A DNA stretch of 64,000 nucleotides, from positions 124,001 through 188,000 of the forward strand of contig NZ_JAKLTQ010000002.1 of NCBI RefSeq assembly GCF_022012395.1, in the 5' to 3' direction. This document shows, in pieces, positions 28,255-36,976 of this stretch. Numbering within the stretch: position 1 is the stretch's first letter; the number at the start of each line of letters is the position of its first letter. The translations under genes were made by a program, and so were the position numbers. The notes under the pieces are model-generated. The model did not search any database and was not told where the DNA came from. It saw nothing but the letters and a program-made list of their open reading frames with translations. Origin of the DNA: Arthrobacter hankyongi. Its GTDB lineage: Bacteria > Actinomycetota > Actinomycetes > Actinomycetales > Micrococcaceae.

Positions 28255-29885
28255 CAGAGACAGTACGGCACGCGGACCCGTCGGCGCCGGCCGTGAGGTG
28301 GGGCACGGAAACCGTCGAGGAAGCGTACCTCGGACATCCGGGCCGGCAGTACCGTGACCGCCCCCGGTCGGTGCTCCAGATGCTGGATACGGTGCCGCAG
28401 TGGGCGGAACGCGCGTTCATCGTGCAAGGCGAGCGGCGGATCAGGTACGGGACCTTCCTCGCCGCCGTGGACGAAGGTGCGGCCATACTGGAACGCAACG
28501 GCGTCGTGCCCGGTTCACGGGTCCTCCTCTTCGCGTACAACTCGCCGGAATTCGTGCTCGCGGTCTGGGCGATCTGGCGCGCCGGCGGCGTCCCGGTCAT
28601 GGGCAACCGGTGGTGGAGCCAGGCGGAAATCGACAACGCCATGGCCCTCACGCATCCCGTGGTGGCCCTCACGGATTTCGCCGGCCTCGAAGCCGGCGCC
28701 GCCCGCCGGGTCATGTTGAGCGAACTGTCGCCCGCGTTCGACGCCGCCCCGGGCGTCCCGGGGCACCGTTCCGAACGGCACGAGGGCGGCGAGGATGACG
28801 TCGCGCTCGTGATCTTCACCTCCGGCAGCACCGGCGTGCCGAAGGCCGTGTCACTGTCACAGCGCTCGGTCATCGCCAACCAGCACAACCTCCTGCTGCG
28901 TTCGCGGCAGCTGCCCCAGGACCTGGACCCGGAGGCGCCGCAGACGGTCTCGCTGGTGTGCACCCCGCTGTTCCATGTGGGCGGCGTGTCGAACCTCATC
29001 ACGCAGCCCATTATCGGCGGCCGGCTTGTGCTCAACGAGGGGAAATTCGACCCGGTCCAGGTACTGCAGATCATCGAGCGGGAGGGTGTCCACCGGTGGG
29101 GCGGTGTTCCCACGATGGCCGGCCGGGTCCTCGAGCATCCCGACCTGGAGAAGTACGACCTGTCGAGCCTGAGGTCCTTCCCGCTCGGCGGCGCCCCATT
29201 GTCGCCACAACTGCTCGACCGGCTGCGCAGCAAGCTGCCCCAGCTCGAGCGCCGCGGCCTCGCCAACACCTGGGGCATGACGGAATCCGGGGGGTTCATC
29301 ACCGTTGCTGGTAACCGTGACCTTGCGCAGCGGCCGGGCACCGTGGGATCGCCCTACCCGATTGCCGAACTGCGCATCGACAACCCGGACGAGCATGGTG
29401 TCGGCGAGATCCTGGTGCGCTGTCCCACGGTCATGACCGGCTACGTGGGCCTCGAGGACGACGCCACGGTCGACGGCGACGGCTGGCTGCACACCGGCGA
29501 CCTGGGCCATCTCGACGAGGACGGATTCCTGTACCTTGACGGGCGCTCGAAGGACATTGTCATCCGCGGCGGCGAGAATATCGCCTGCCGGCATGTCGAA
29601 CAGGCCCTGCTGGAACATCCCGATGTCTACGATGTGGCGGTTGTGGGCGTTCCCCACGCCGACCTCGGCGAGGAAGTTGCTGCGGTGGTGGTCCTTCGCG
29701 CCGGGGCAGAGCCCACATCGGAGATGCTCCGTGACTTCGTCAAGCCGCGCCTGGCCTACTTCGAGGTGCCCTCGAGGTGGTTCCTGCAGCGTGATGAGCT
29801 GCCGACGCTCCCGGGCGAGAAGGTGGACAAGCGGACCATCCGGGCCGAACTCGAGGCCAGGCTCGGCGGGGGCAGCGCCCGCTGA
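28251..29885 (+). CDS. AMP-forming acyl-CoA ligase
   Basis: The 544-residue adenylate-forming ligase has the motif IFTSGSTGVPKAVSLSQ, the A5 motif NTWGMTESGG, the A7-A8 region GWLHTGDLGHLDEDGFLYLD followed by GRSKDIVIRGGENI, and a C-terminal catalytic Lys in LPGEKVDKRTIRAEL. It activates a fatty or cyclic carboxylic acid to its CoA ester in the cytoplasm. The start in ATGA overlaps the upstream crotonase gene, so both act in the same step series. A strong hairpin at 29906-29944 ends the unit. Confidence 0.9.
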   Translation: MTETVRHADPSAPAVRWGTETVEEAYLGHPGRQYRDRPRSVLQMLDTVPQWAERAFIVQGERRIRYGTFLAAVDEGAAILERNGVVPGSRVLLFAYNSPEFVLAVWAIWRAGGVPVMGNRWWSQAEIDNAMALTHPVVALTDFAGLEAGAARRVMLSELSPAFDAAPGVPGHRSERHEGGEDDVALVIFTSGSTGVPKAVSLSQRSVIANQHNLLLRSRQLPQDLDPEAPQTVSLVCTPLFHVGGVSNLITQPIIGGRLVLNEGKFDPVQVLQIIEREGVHRWGGVPTMAGRVLEHPDLEKYDLSSLRSFPLGGAPLSPQLLDRLRSKLPQLERRGLANTWGMTESGGFITVAGNRDLAQRPGTVGSPYPIAELRIDNPDEHGVGEILVRCPTVMTGYVGLEDDATVDGDGWLHTGDLGHLDEDGFLYLDGRSKDIVIRGGENIACRHVEQALLEHPDVYDVAVVGVPHADLGEEVAAVVVLRAGAEPTSEMLRDFVKPRLAYFEVPSRWFLQRDELPTLPGEKVDKRTIRAELEARLGGGSAR

Positions 29886-29905
29886 GCTGCGGCATGCCGA
29901 GTCCC

Positions 29906-29944
29906 CGGGGCGCCCGGGCGGGACCACCCCGTCCGGGCGCCCCG
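29906..29944. terminator. Bidirectional hairpin between convergent genes
   Basis: A perfect 12-bp stem (29906-29917 with 29933-29944; arm CGGGGCGCCCGG) encloses a 15-nt loop. It lies between the acyl-CoA ligase and the convergent tesB-like gene, whose stop is at 29950. There is no T-tract. Confidence 0.7.
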
Positions 29945-29949
29945 AGGCA

Positions 29950-30813
29950 TTACCGGGGACCCCGGATCATGGCCTGCTGGGCCACGCTCGCCAGGAGTTT
30001 GCCGTCGCGCGAATACATGTGGGCAAATGTGAGGCCGCGCGCCGCGTTGGCGGCCGGTGAGACCAAGTCGTAGAGCACCCATTCGTCAGCGCGTCCGAAC
30101 CGGTGCCACCAGATCGCATGGTCAAGACTGGCGGTACTCAGGCTCGTGTCGAGGTACGTCAGTCCGTGGCGGCCGAAAATGGGATCGAGTATGGCGTAGT
30201 CGCTCGCGTATGCCAGGGCCGCGCGATGTACGGTCTCGTCGTCGGGCAGCGGTCCGGTCGTCCTGAACCACACTGACTGGTGCGCCACAGGCTCCTCCGC
30301 GGGGGCGACGTACACCGGGTGCCGCACGTGCCGGACATCAAAGGGCCGGCCATTGGCCCACCAGCGGGGGAGCGGATCCTCGTGGCCCTGCATAATATCC
30401 GCAGTCGTGGGCAGCGATTCCGGGTCCGGGATACCGTTTGGCATCTCGGGCTGATGCTCGATGCCCACGTCCTCCCGTTGGAACGACGAGATCATCGAAA
30501 AGATGGGCGTCCCGTTCTGGCTGGCCTGGGTCCGCCGGGAAGCGAAGGAGCGGCCGTCGTTGATGTGTTCGACGTCGTACCTCACCGGGAGATCGGTATT
30601 TCCGGGGCGCAGGAAGTAGCCGTGCATGGAGTGGATCGGGCGGTCCGCAGCGGCCGTCCTGCTCGCGGCGATGACGGCCTGGGCCAGCACCTGTCCGCCA
30701 AAGATCCGGCCCCGGGGAGTGTATTCGGACTGCCCAAGGAAGCCGGATTCCGGGGCGTCGTGGCTCGGCACGAGATTGAGTGTGTCGAGGAAGCGGGAGT
30801 GGGGATCAAGCAC
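29950..30813 (-). CDS. tesB: Acyl-CoA thioesterase II (TesB-like)
   Basis: The 287-residue double-hotdog thioesterase hydrolyses acyl-CoAs. Typical TesB segments are RIFGGQVLAQAVIAASRT, SMHGYFLRPGNTDLPVRYDV, the Asp-bearing DGRSFASRRTQASQNG, and in the second hotdog TASLDHAIWWHRFGRADEW. The start codon is GTG at 30813. It is transcribed toward the ligase terminator and its promoter region is shared with the divergent hydrolase-BVMO operon. It could release CoA from a dead-end thioester produced by the pathway. Confidence 0.9.
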   Translation of the reverse strand: MLDPHSRFLDTLNLVPSHDAPESGFLGQSEYTPRGRIFGGQVLAQAVIAASRTAAADRPIHSMHGYFLRPGNTDLPVRYDVEHINDGRSFASRRTQASQNGTPIFSMISSFQREDVGIEHQPEMPNGIPDPESLPTTADIMQGHEDPLPRWWANGRPFDVRHVRHPVYVAPAEEPVAHQSVWFRTTGPLPDDETVHRAALAYASDYAILDPIFGRHGLTYLDTSLSTASLDHAIWWHRFGRADEWVLYDLVSPAANAARGLTFAHMYSRDGKLLASVAQQAMIRGPR

Positions 30814-30981
30814 TGTGGCTCCGTTCGGTTAGGTGCTGCAGGGGCATCGGTTCGCGAGTCCGCCGGGTGTCCGGGACAGCTGTCAATAATCTATTAATCA
30901 ACTATTACGCACCAGAGTATCCCGTCATGTGCCGCCTGCGTGTGGTGCGGAACACTTTTCTTGGTGAAAGTGGTTGATTTT

Positions 30982-31003
30982 TAGATAGTCCACTTCTAGA
31001 GTA
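30982..31003 (+). promoter_or_regulatory. AT-rich promoter element, copy 1 (before hydrolase-BVMO unit)
   Basis: This 22-bp element, built around TAGTCCA and ending TAGAG, matches the one at 51777-51798 at 17 of 22 positions without gaps. Both lie in AT-rich DNA upstream of plus-strand catabolic genes (24 bp and 63 bp before the starts). Confidence 0.5.
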
Positions 31004-31027
31004 AAAGCCTGAGCCGCGGAGTTCCCC

Positions 31028-31936
31028 ATGCGGCGCCGATCAATGAGGACTGTCACAGTGGATGCAATCGTCGAATCCGCAATTTCCCAATTGCGGTCGC
31101 AGCTCGCCGGGAACCCTGCCGCCGGCCGTGAAGCGGTGGCGGCCTTCATGAATGCCTGGCCGGCTCCGCAGGGCCTCCTGCGCGGCACGCAGCGCCCCGA
31201 CGGGATCAATGATTGGCATACCGTCCTGTCCGGCCGGGTCGAGCCGCAGCGACGCATCGTCCACGTCCATGGTGGCGGTTTTACCAGCGGCTCGGGAGCG
31301 TCCTACGGTGCGTTCCTGGGCGCGCTCGCCCAGGATGCGGAGGCCGAAGTCATTTCCTGCGACTACCGGCTGGCTCCGGAGCACCCGTTCCCGGCAGGTC
31401 TTAACGACGTGCACGCCGCATTTGAACGGCTTATTACCGACCAGGACGCCGCAACCACCGCAGTCGTGGCGGACTCTGCGGGCTCGGCCCTGGTACTTGC
31501 CGCAGTTTCACGCCTGCCGCTGGTGCGGCGCCCGGCGGCCCTGGTGTTTTTCTCCCCGCTGGTCGATTTGGCCACCGAGGGAGGTTCCTACGACGAAAAC
31601 GCGGACGGCGATGCGTTGTTTTCGCTGGAGCAGCTTCGGGGGGTGCGCAAGGCGTATGCCAGGGGCGCCAGCCTGCAGGACCCCGAACTCTCGCCTCTCT
31701 TCGGGCCCTTGGCTGGAATGCCGCCCACGTTGATTTTCGCGAGCACATCGGAGGTGCTCCGCGACAACGCGGTCCGCCTGCACGAGGCGCTTGTGCGGGC
31801 CGGCGGGCACAGCGACCTGCGGCTCGTGCCCGGCGTGCCGCACGCCTGGCCGGTTTTCGGTCCTTCCGTTTCAGAGTCCGCGGACGCACTGGCCCAAGCC
31901 AGCGAATTTCTTGTGACTGCCACGCCGGCTCCGTGA
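31028..31936 (+). CDS. Alpha/beta hydrolase, HSL-type esterase
   Basis: The protein (302 residues from the first ATG) is a hormone-sensitive-lipase-type esterase: oxyanion motif HVHGGGFTSGSG near residue 79, CDYRLAPEHPFPAG, nucleophile elbow VADSAGSAL (Ser about 150), and the C-terminal His in VPGVPHAWPVF. It lies 51 bp before the Baeyer-Villiger monooxygenase gene, so hydrolysis of the ester or lactone made by that enzyme is the natural guess. Start choice is open: ATG 31028, ATG 31043 and GTG 31058 are in frame; GAGGA lies 8 nt before the GTG, which may be the true start. Confidence 0.85.
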   Translation: MRRRSMRTVTVDAIVESAISQLRSQLAGNPAAGREAVAAFMNAWPAPQGLLRGTQRPDGINDWHTVLSGRVEPQRRIVHVHGGGFTSGSGASYGAFLGALAQDAEAEVISCDYRLAPEHPFPAGLNDVHAAFERLITDQDAATTAVVADSAGSALVLAAVSRLPLVRRPAALVFFSPLVDLATEGGSYDENADGDALFSLEQLRGVRKAYARGASLQDPELSPLFGPLAGMPPTLIFASTSEVLRDNAVRLHEALVRAGGHSDLRLVPGVPHAWPVFGPSVSESADALAQASEFLVTATPAP

Positions 31937-31987
31937 CCCGGCCGGCCACTATCGATTCTTCACCTACCACCCAACAAGCGAGGATCA

Positions 31988-33928
31988 ATGAGTGTAAACA
32001 TCGACCTGGCGGCGCGCCAGGAGATCGACATCGAGCGGCTGGATGGTGCCTTGGCCGTCGCGAACCTGCCGTCCCTGGTCATGGTGCTGTTCCAGTTGAC
32101 CGGTGACGAGCGCTGGATCAGGGACCCGTACCGCCCTACGAAGCCGAAGGGCATGAGCGACCACGATTCCGGCGGATTCAGTGACGAAGTGCAGCAGCAG
32201 ATCCGTGCGGCGGTCCGCGAAGCGATCCTCGAGTGGGCGCAGGGAGCGCCGATCGCTGTTCCCACGCCGACGGGCAGCTTGCTGCGCGAACTCATGACGA
32301 TCTGCGTCAACGAAGAGGTGCCCGACAGCTACGAGCCGATGATCGCCGAGCAGATGGGCTTCGCGGACCCGATCCGGATTCCCGATGTGTCGAATGGCGG
32401 CACGACGCCGGTCGACTTCTCCGTGGTCATCATCGGTGCGGGCATTTCCGGCCTGCTCGCTTCCCTGCGCCTGCGCGAGGCCGGTGTGCCGAACGTCGTG
32501 TTCGAGCGTGAATCCGACATCGGCGGTGTGTGGCGCACCAACCGGTACCCGGGGGCCGGCGTCGACACCCCGAGCCACCTCTACTCGTTCTCCTTCTACC
32601 GCCGCAACTGGTCGCGCTACTACGGCAAGCGCGACGAGGTCATCGAATATCTCGAGGATTTCACGGACCATTTCAACCTGCGCCCGGGGATCCGCTTCAA
32701 CACCCGCGTCATCAGCGCGGTGTACGACGAGGCGTCGCAGAAATGGACGGTGACCGTCGAGAATCCCGATGGGTCGGTCGAATCCGTGGTGGCCAACGCG
32801 GTGATCAGCGCGGTGGGCATTTTCAGCGAGCCCAATGTCCCCGACATCCCCGGTGCGGAATCATTCAATGGTCCGGTGTTCCACTCGTCCTACTGGCCGG
32901 CAGACCTGGACGTCGAGGGCAAGCGGGTCGCGGTAATCGGCTCCGGGGCAAGCGCGATGCAGATCGTTCCGGCGATCGTCGGCAAGCCGTCGCAGATCAC
33001 GATCTTCCAGCGGACACCGCAGTGGGCAGCGCCTGCCAACAAGTACTTCGAGCATGTCGACGACGATGTGCGCTGGCTGATGGACACCGTGCCGTTCTAC
33101 CAGGACTGGTACAGGTTCCGGCTCGCGTGGATGTTCAACGACAAGGTCCAGCCGACCCTGTTCCGCGACCCGGAGTGGGAACACCCGGACCGGTCGCTTA
33201 ACGCGGCGAACGACCGCCACCGCGCCTCGCTGACCAAGTACATCCTAGGCAAGCTCGAAGGGCGGGAGGACCTGCAGGCCATCGCCGTCCCCGACTACCC
33301 GCCGTACGGCAAGCGCATGCTCATCGACAACGGCTGGTTCGACGCCATCAAGCGTCCCGACGTGGAGATCATCCCCAGTTCGGCGGCGCGGATCACGGAG
33401 ACCGGTGTCGTTTCTGCTTCCGGCGAGGAACGCGAGGCCGACATCATCGTGCTGTCCACCGGATTCCACAGCGGCCGCTTCCTGCTGCCGCTCGAGGTCA
33501 GGGGCAGGGCAGGGGAGTCGCTGCGCGAAACTTGGGAGGACGACAACGCCCGGGCATTCCAGGGAATCGCGGCCCCATCCTTCCCCAACCTCTTCTTCCT
33601 CTACGGCCCCAACACGAACGGCTCCGGCGGCAGCTTCCTCTACCTCGGCGAGTCCCAGGTCGGCCATGTCGTGTCGCTGATTACCTCGATGATCTCGCAG
33701 GGCAAGGCGGCGGTCGAGCCCCGGCGCGACCGCTACGAGGAGTACAACGCCAGGATCGATGACCTGCTCGGCCAGATGGTGTGGTCGCACCAAGGCGTGG
33801 ACACGTACTACCGCAATTCGAAGGGACGGGTAGTGACGAACATGCCGTGGTCGGTGGTCGAGTACTGGAGCCTCATGCGGGAACCGGACCTGGACAACTT
33901 CGTATTTGAAGACAAGAAGGGTGCGTAG
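31988..33928 (+). CDS. Baeyer-Villiger monooxygenase, 4-hydroxyacetophenone monooxygenase type
   Basis: The 646-residue flavoprotein has an N-terminal extension of about 140 residues like HAPMO, then the FAD loop VVIIGAGISGLLAS (about 147-160), GGVWRTNRYPGAGVD, the Baeyer-Villiger fingerprint FNGPVFHSSYWP (293-304) and the NADPH loop VIGSGASAMQ. These enzymes insert one oxygen beside a ketone carbonyl, giving an ester or lactone. Aryl ketones are known substrates of HapE-type enzymes, but the specificity here is unknown. The gene lies between a hydrolase and an SDR gene (2 bp spacing), which would serve the ester product and an alcohol precursor. Confidence 0.9.
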   Translation: MSVNIDLAARQEIDIERLDGALAVANLPSLVMVLFQLTGDERWIRDPYRPTKPKGMSDHDSGGFSDEVQQQIRAAVREAILEWAQGAPIAVPTPTGSLLRELMTICVNEEVPDSYEPMIAEQMGFADPIRIPDVSNGGTTPVDFSVVIIGAGISGLLASLRLREAGVPNVVFERESDIGGVWRTNRYPGAGVDTPSHLYSFSFYRRNWSRYYGKRDEVIEYLEDFTDHFNLRPGIRFNTRVISAVYDEASQKWTVTVENPDGSVESVVANAVISAVGIFSEPNVPDIPGAESFNGPVFHSSYWPADLDVEGKRVAVIGSGASAMQIVPAIVGKPSQITIFQRTPQWAAPANKYFEHVDDDVRWLMDTVPFYQDWYRFRLAWMFNDKVQPTLFRDPEWEHPDRSLNAANDRHRASLTKYILGKLEGREDLQAIAVPDYPPYGKRMLIDNGWFDAIKRPDVEIIPSSAARITETGVVSASGEEREADIIVLSTGFHSGRFLLPLEVRGRAGESLRETWEDDNARAFQGIAAPSFPNLFFLYGPNTNGSGGSFLYLGESQVGHVVSLITSMISQGKAAVEPRRDRYEEYNARIDDLLGQMVWSHQGVDTYYRNSKGRVVTNMPWSVVEYWSLMREPDLDNFVFEDKKGA

Positions 33929-33930
33929 CC

Positions 33931-34707
33931 ATGACACAGCAGCGACGGTTCGAGGGTAAGACTGTCCTCGTCACCGGATCCGCCGGGCCCGGCCTCGGCT
34001 TCTCCACGGTCAAACTCTTTGCCGAGGAAGGGGCGCACGTGGCCATCTCCGACCGCAGCGCACGCCGCGTCAAGGAGGCCGCGGAGCGAATCCGGACGGA
34101 GGTCGATGGGCTCGCCGGCGTCACGGAAATCACCCTCGACGTGACTGACGAGGAAAGCGTCCGGGAGGGTGTGGCGGGGATCGTGGCCGAAACGGGTTCG
34201 ATCGACGTGCTGGTCAACAATGCCGCCTTCGCCGAGCAGGCCGCCCTGGTGGACATGAGTCTCGAGAGTTGGCAGCGCGTGCTGAATGTGGGCCTCACCG
34301 GTCCGTTCCTCATGATGCGGGCGTGCCTGCCGCACATGTATGCCCAGGGAAGCGGTTCGGTAGTCAACGTATCCTCGATTGAGGCGTGGGCGGCTGCCGA
34401 CCCCCACATCGGATCCTACGTCGCGGCGAAGTCGGGACTGCTCGGCCTGACGCGGGTCGGTGCCGCCGAGGCGGGACCCCATGGTGTACGCGTCAATGCG
34501 GTTGCGCCGGGCCTGATGGTGAACAAGGCCGTCGAGGAACTCTTCGATAAGGACGCGCTTGCCGACATCGTGGCGCGCACCCCGCTGGGGCGTGCCGGCG
34601 GGCCGGACGAAGTCGCCCGAACCATTCTCTATCTCGCCAGCGAGGATGCCGCCTTCGTGACCGGAGACGTGCTCACGGTCGCCGGGGGCCTCTACTACCA
34701 CGCGTAG
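33931..34707 (+). CDS. SDR-family oxidoreductase
   Basis: The 258-residue classical short-chain dehydrogenase has a slightly divergent cofactor loop VTGSAGPGLGFSTV, NNAAF in place of NNAG, and the catalytic Ser, Tyr and Lys in VNVSSIEAW and GSYVAAKSG. AISDRS after strand 2 suggests NAD. It probably oxidises a secondary alcohol to the ketone used by the adjacent monooxygenase. Two bases separate it from the monooxygenase gene, so it is the third gene of the hydrolase-BVMO-SDR operon. An AT-rich promoter region follows before the next unit. Confidence 0.9.
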   Translation: MTQQRRFEGKTVLVTGSAGPGLGFSTVKLFAEEGAHVAISDRSARRVKEAAERIRTEVDGLAGVTEITLDVTDEESVREGVAGIVAETGSIDVLVNNAAFAEQAALVDMSLESWQRVLNVGLTGPFLMMRACLPHMYAQGSGSVVNVSSIEAWAAADPHIGSYVAAKSGLLGLTRVGAAEAGPHGVRVNAVAPGLMVNKAVEELFDKDALADIVARTPLGRAGGPDEVARTILYLASEDAAFVTGDVLTVAGGLYYHA

Positions 34708-34835
34708 GCGTTCCGGGCCGGAGTACCCGCCGTCCGAAAATACTCTATTGAAAAGTATTTTAGTCGAAGATAATCTAGCTCCACCTCCCAATGGGGAAGG
34801 CAGGAAGCCCCTGCAACGATGCAAGGAGATCAACC

Positions 34836-36008
34836 GTGACACAGTCGCAAATCCTCGAAGAAACCGCGCCCGGTACCGATCCGGATTCCGGGACGGACTT
34901 CGTCGAACGCGCCCGGGCGCTGGCCCCGCTCATCGAGAGCGAAGCGGCAGCCGCCGAAGCGCAGGGCAAAATCACCGAAAAGGTTGTTGAGGCCCTGAAG
35001 GACTCGGGCCTGATGTGGATGCTCGTGCCGACGGAATACGGCGGCGGCCTCAACACGGCCCAGGCCACCGAGGTCATCGAGGAAGTATCGCGGGCGGACG
35101 GGTCGACGGGCTGGGTGCTCATGGCCAATTCGTTCGGCAACGCCGTGATTTCAGGCTTCCTGCCGGAGGGAGGATCGCGGGACCTGTATGCCGGCCCGGA
35201 CAAGGCGATCATCGCGGGAATGGGCGCCCCGGTCGGTAAGGCGGTTGCCACCGACGGTGGATACATCGTCCAAGGCAAGTACCGTTTTGGCAGCGGCAGC
35301 CACCATGCGACCCATATCGGCTTTGGACTCACCCTCGTCAACGAGCAGGGCGAGGCTCTCGATTACCTGCAGGCCGTGGTTCCCCGCGAGCAGGTGGTGT
35401 TCAAGGGCGGCTGGGATGTCACCGGCTTCGTTGCCACCGGCAGCCAGGACTTCGAGATCCCGGAGCAGTTCGTTGACGCGAAGTACGTGTTCAGCCTCCA
35501 GGGCGCGGCGGTGCAAAAGCATGCCCCATTTGCAACGGGTGTCGTGATCGGCATCCTGGGGCACGCCGGCGTCGCGCTCGGCCTGACCGCTCGGGCGCTC
35601 CAGGAAGTTGCGGGATCGAGCCGTCAGCGCTTCCGCGGCGGCTACCCGACGCCGGTCGACCAGTACCCGGTCTTCCTCTCGGAATTCGCCAAGATCGAGG
35701 CCGAGTACCAGGCGGCGCGGGCCTACACGCTTGAGACGTTCGCCAAGATCGACGAATACGCCGTGCGCGAGGGTGCACCCTCCGAGGAGCTGGTGGCCAG
35801 GGCCCGCCAGGCCACCACCTGGACTCACGACGTCCTTGAGCGCGTCATTTCCAAGGCCCGCCTCTGGTCCGGCAGCGACGCGTTCCGGAACCCCAGCGGC
35901 ATCGGCCGTGCGGTGCGCGACGCCGGCGTTGTGACACAGCACATCTTCATCGACCCGATCACGTATGTCGAAGCGGCTCCGGCGCTGCTTCGGTCGTGGC
36001 AGCGCTAA
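34836..36008 (+). CDS. Acyl-CoA-dehydrogenase-fold flavin-dependent monooxygenase (group D-like)
   Basis: The 390-residue protein has the acyl-CoA dehydrogenase fold but reads like reduced-flavin-dependent hydroxylases (HsaA, HpaB C2 or DszC type): WMLVPTEYGGGLN, SRADGSTGWVLMAN, YIVQGKYRFGSGSHHATH, and a C-terminal helical region ending DAGVVTQHIFIDPITYVEA. The C-terminal catalytic segment of true dehydrogenases is missing. It would need reduced flavin from a separate reductase, available at 26600-27187. The GTG at 34836 follows AAGGAG. It heads an operon with a hydrolase and a MerB-like gene. A dehydrogenase role is less likely but not excluded. Confidence 0.75.
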   Translation: MTQSQILEETAPGTDPDSGTDFVERARALAPLIESEAAAAEAQGKITEKVVEALKDSGLMWMLVPTEYGGGLNTAQATEVIEEVSRADGSTGWVLMANSFGNAVISGFLPEGGSRDLYAGPDKAIIAGMGAPVGKAVATDGGYIVQGKYRFGSGSHHATHIGFGLTLVNEQGEALDYLQAVVPREQVVFKGGWDVTGFVATGSQDFEIPEQFVDAKYVFSLQGAAVQKHAPFATGVVIGILGHAGVALGLTARALQEVAGSSRQRFRGGYPTPVDQYPVFLSEFAKIEAEYQAARAYTLETFAKIDEYAVREGAPSEELVARARQATTWTHDVLERVISKARLWSGSDAFRNPSGIGRAVRDAGVVTQHIFIDPITYVEAAPALLRSWQR

Positions 36009-36031
36009 CCAATACCGAGAGGAACCTTGAC

Positions 36032-36949
36032 ATGACTGAGACACGGACCGAAGCGGCGACCGCGCAGAAGCTCGGCGACCTCTACCGGTATTGGGCCCGG
36101 CGCCAGACGCCGGGGGACGATCCCGGGATGGACCTGCTGCGCGACCTCTACGACGGGTGGGGGCAGTTTGCCACCGAAGCCGAGGACGTGAGCTTCAAGA
36201 CGGTGGACGAGGACGGCATCCGGGGAATCTGGGCCAAGCCCGGACCGCACCGGCCGGGAGCAATCCTCTACCTGCACGGGGGTGGCTACATCGGCGGCAG
36301 CGCGAACGGGCACCGCAAGCTGGCTGCGCATATCGCCAAGGCGGCCGGGCTGCCGGTGTTCGTGCTGGACTACCGGCTGGCCCCCGAGCACCCCTACCCG
36401 GCCGCCCTGGAGGACTCGCTGGCCGCCTACGAGTGGATCCTGGCCAAGGGCGCCCCGGCCGAACGGGTGGCGATCGTGGGCGATTCGGCCGGCGGGGCCC
36501 TGGCCACCGCCGTGGCCCTGCACCGACGGGACGCGGGCCTGCCCCTGCCCGGGGCGATTGCCACCATGTCCCCGTTCTATGACATTGCTGCCACCGGACG
36601 GACGTTCGAGACCAATGCCGGCAAGGATGCGATCGCGGACCGGTCCGGCATCGACGGGCTGCATGCCCTGATCCTGGGCGAAGGAGTCACGGTCGACAAC
36701 CCGTACCTCAATGCGCTGAAGTCCGACCCTGCGGGCCTGCCCCCGGTACACATCGCCTTCGGCGGCGACGAGACGCTGCTGTCGGGCGGTGAGGACTTCG
36801 CCGAGCTTGCCCGGGGCAAGGGTGTCGAGGTTGAGCTCGAGGTCTACGAGGGACAGCAGCACGTCTTCCAGGTCCTGGCCGGAGCCGACCCCGACGCCGA
36901 CGACTCGATCGCCAAGATCGGCACCTTTATCAAGCGCCACATCCAGTAA
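36032..36949 (+). CDS. Alpha/beta hydrolase, HSL-type esterase
   Basis: The 305-residue esterase has the oxyanion motif LYLHGGGYIGGS (HGGG about 82-85), LDYRLAPEHPYPAA, nucleophile elbow VGDSAGGALATA (Ser 152), the acid in FGGDETLL and the His in EGQQHVFQ. It is a clear paralogue of the hydrolase at 31028. The ATG at 36032 has GAGAGGAA upstream. It lies between the group D-like monooxygenase (23 bp) and the MerB-like gene (27 bp) in one operon, suggesting hydrolysis of an oxygenated intermediate. Confidence 0.88.
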   Translation: MTETRTEAATAQKLGDLYRYWARRQTPGDDPGMDLLRDLYDGWGQFATEAEDVSFKTVDEDGIRGIWAKPGPHRPGAILYLHGGGYIGGSANGHRKLAAHIAKAAGLPVFVLDYRLAPEHPYPAALEDSLAAYEWILAKGAPAERVAIVGDSAGGALATAVALHRRDAGLPLPGAIATMSPFYDIAATGRTFETNAGKDAIADRSGIDGLHALILGEGVTVDNPYLNALKSDPAGLPPVHIAFGGDETLLSGGEDFAELARGKGVEVELEVYEGQQHVFQVLAGADPDADDSIAKIGTFIKRHIQ

Positions 36950-36976
36950 GTTCCTCCAGCCGAAGGCGGACAATCC

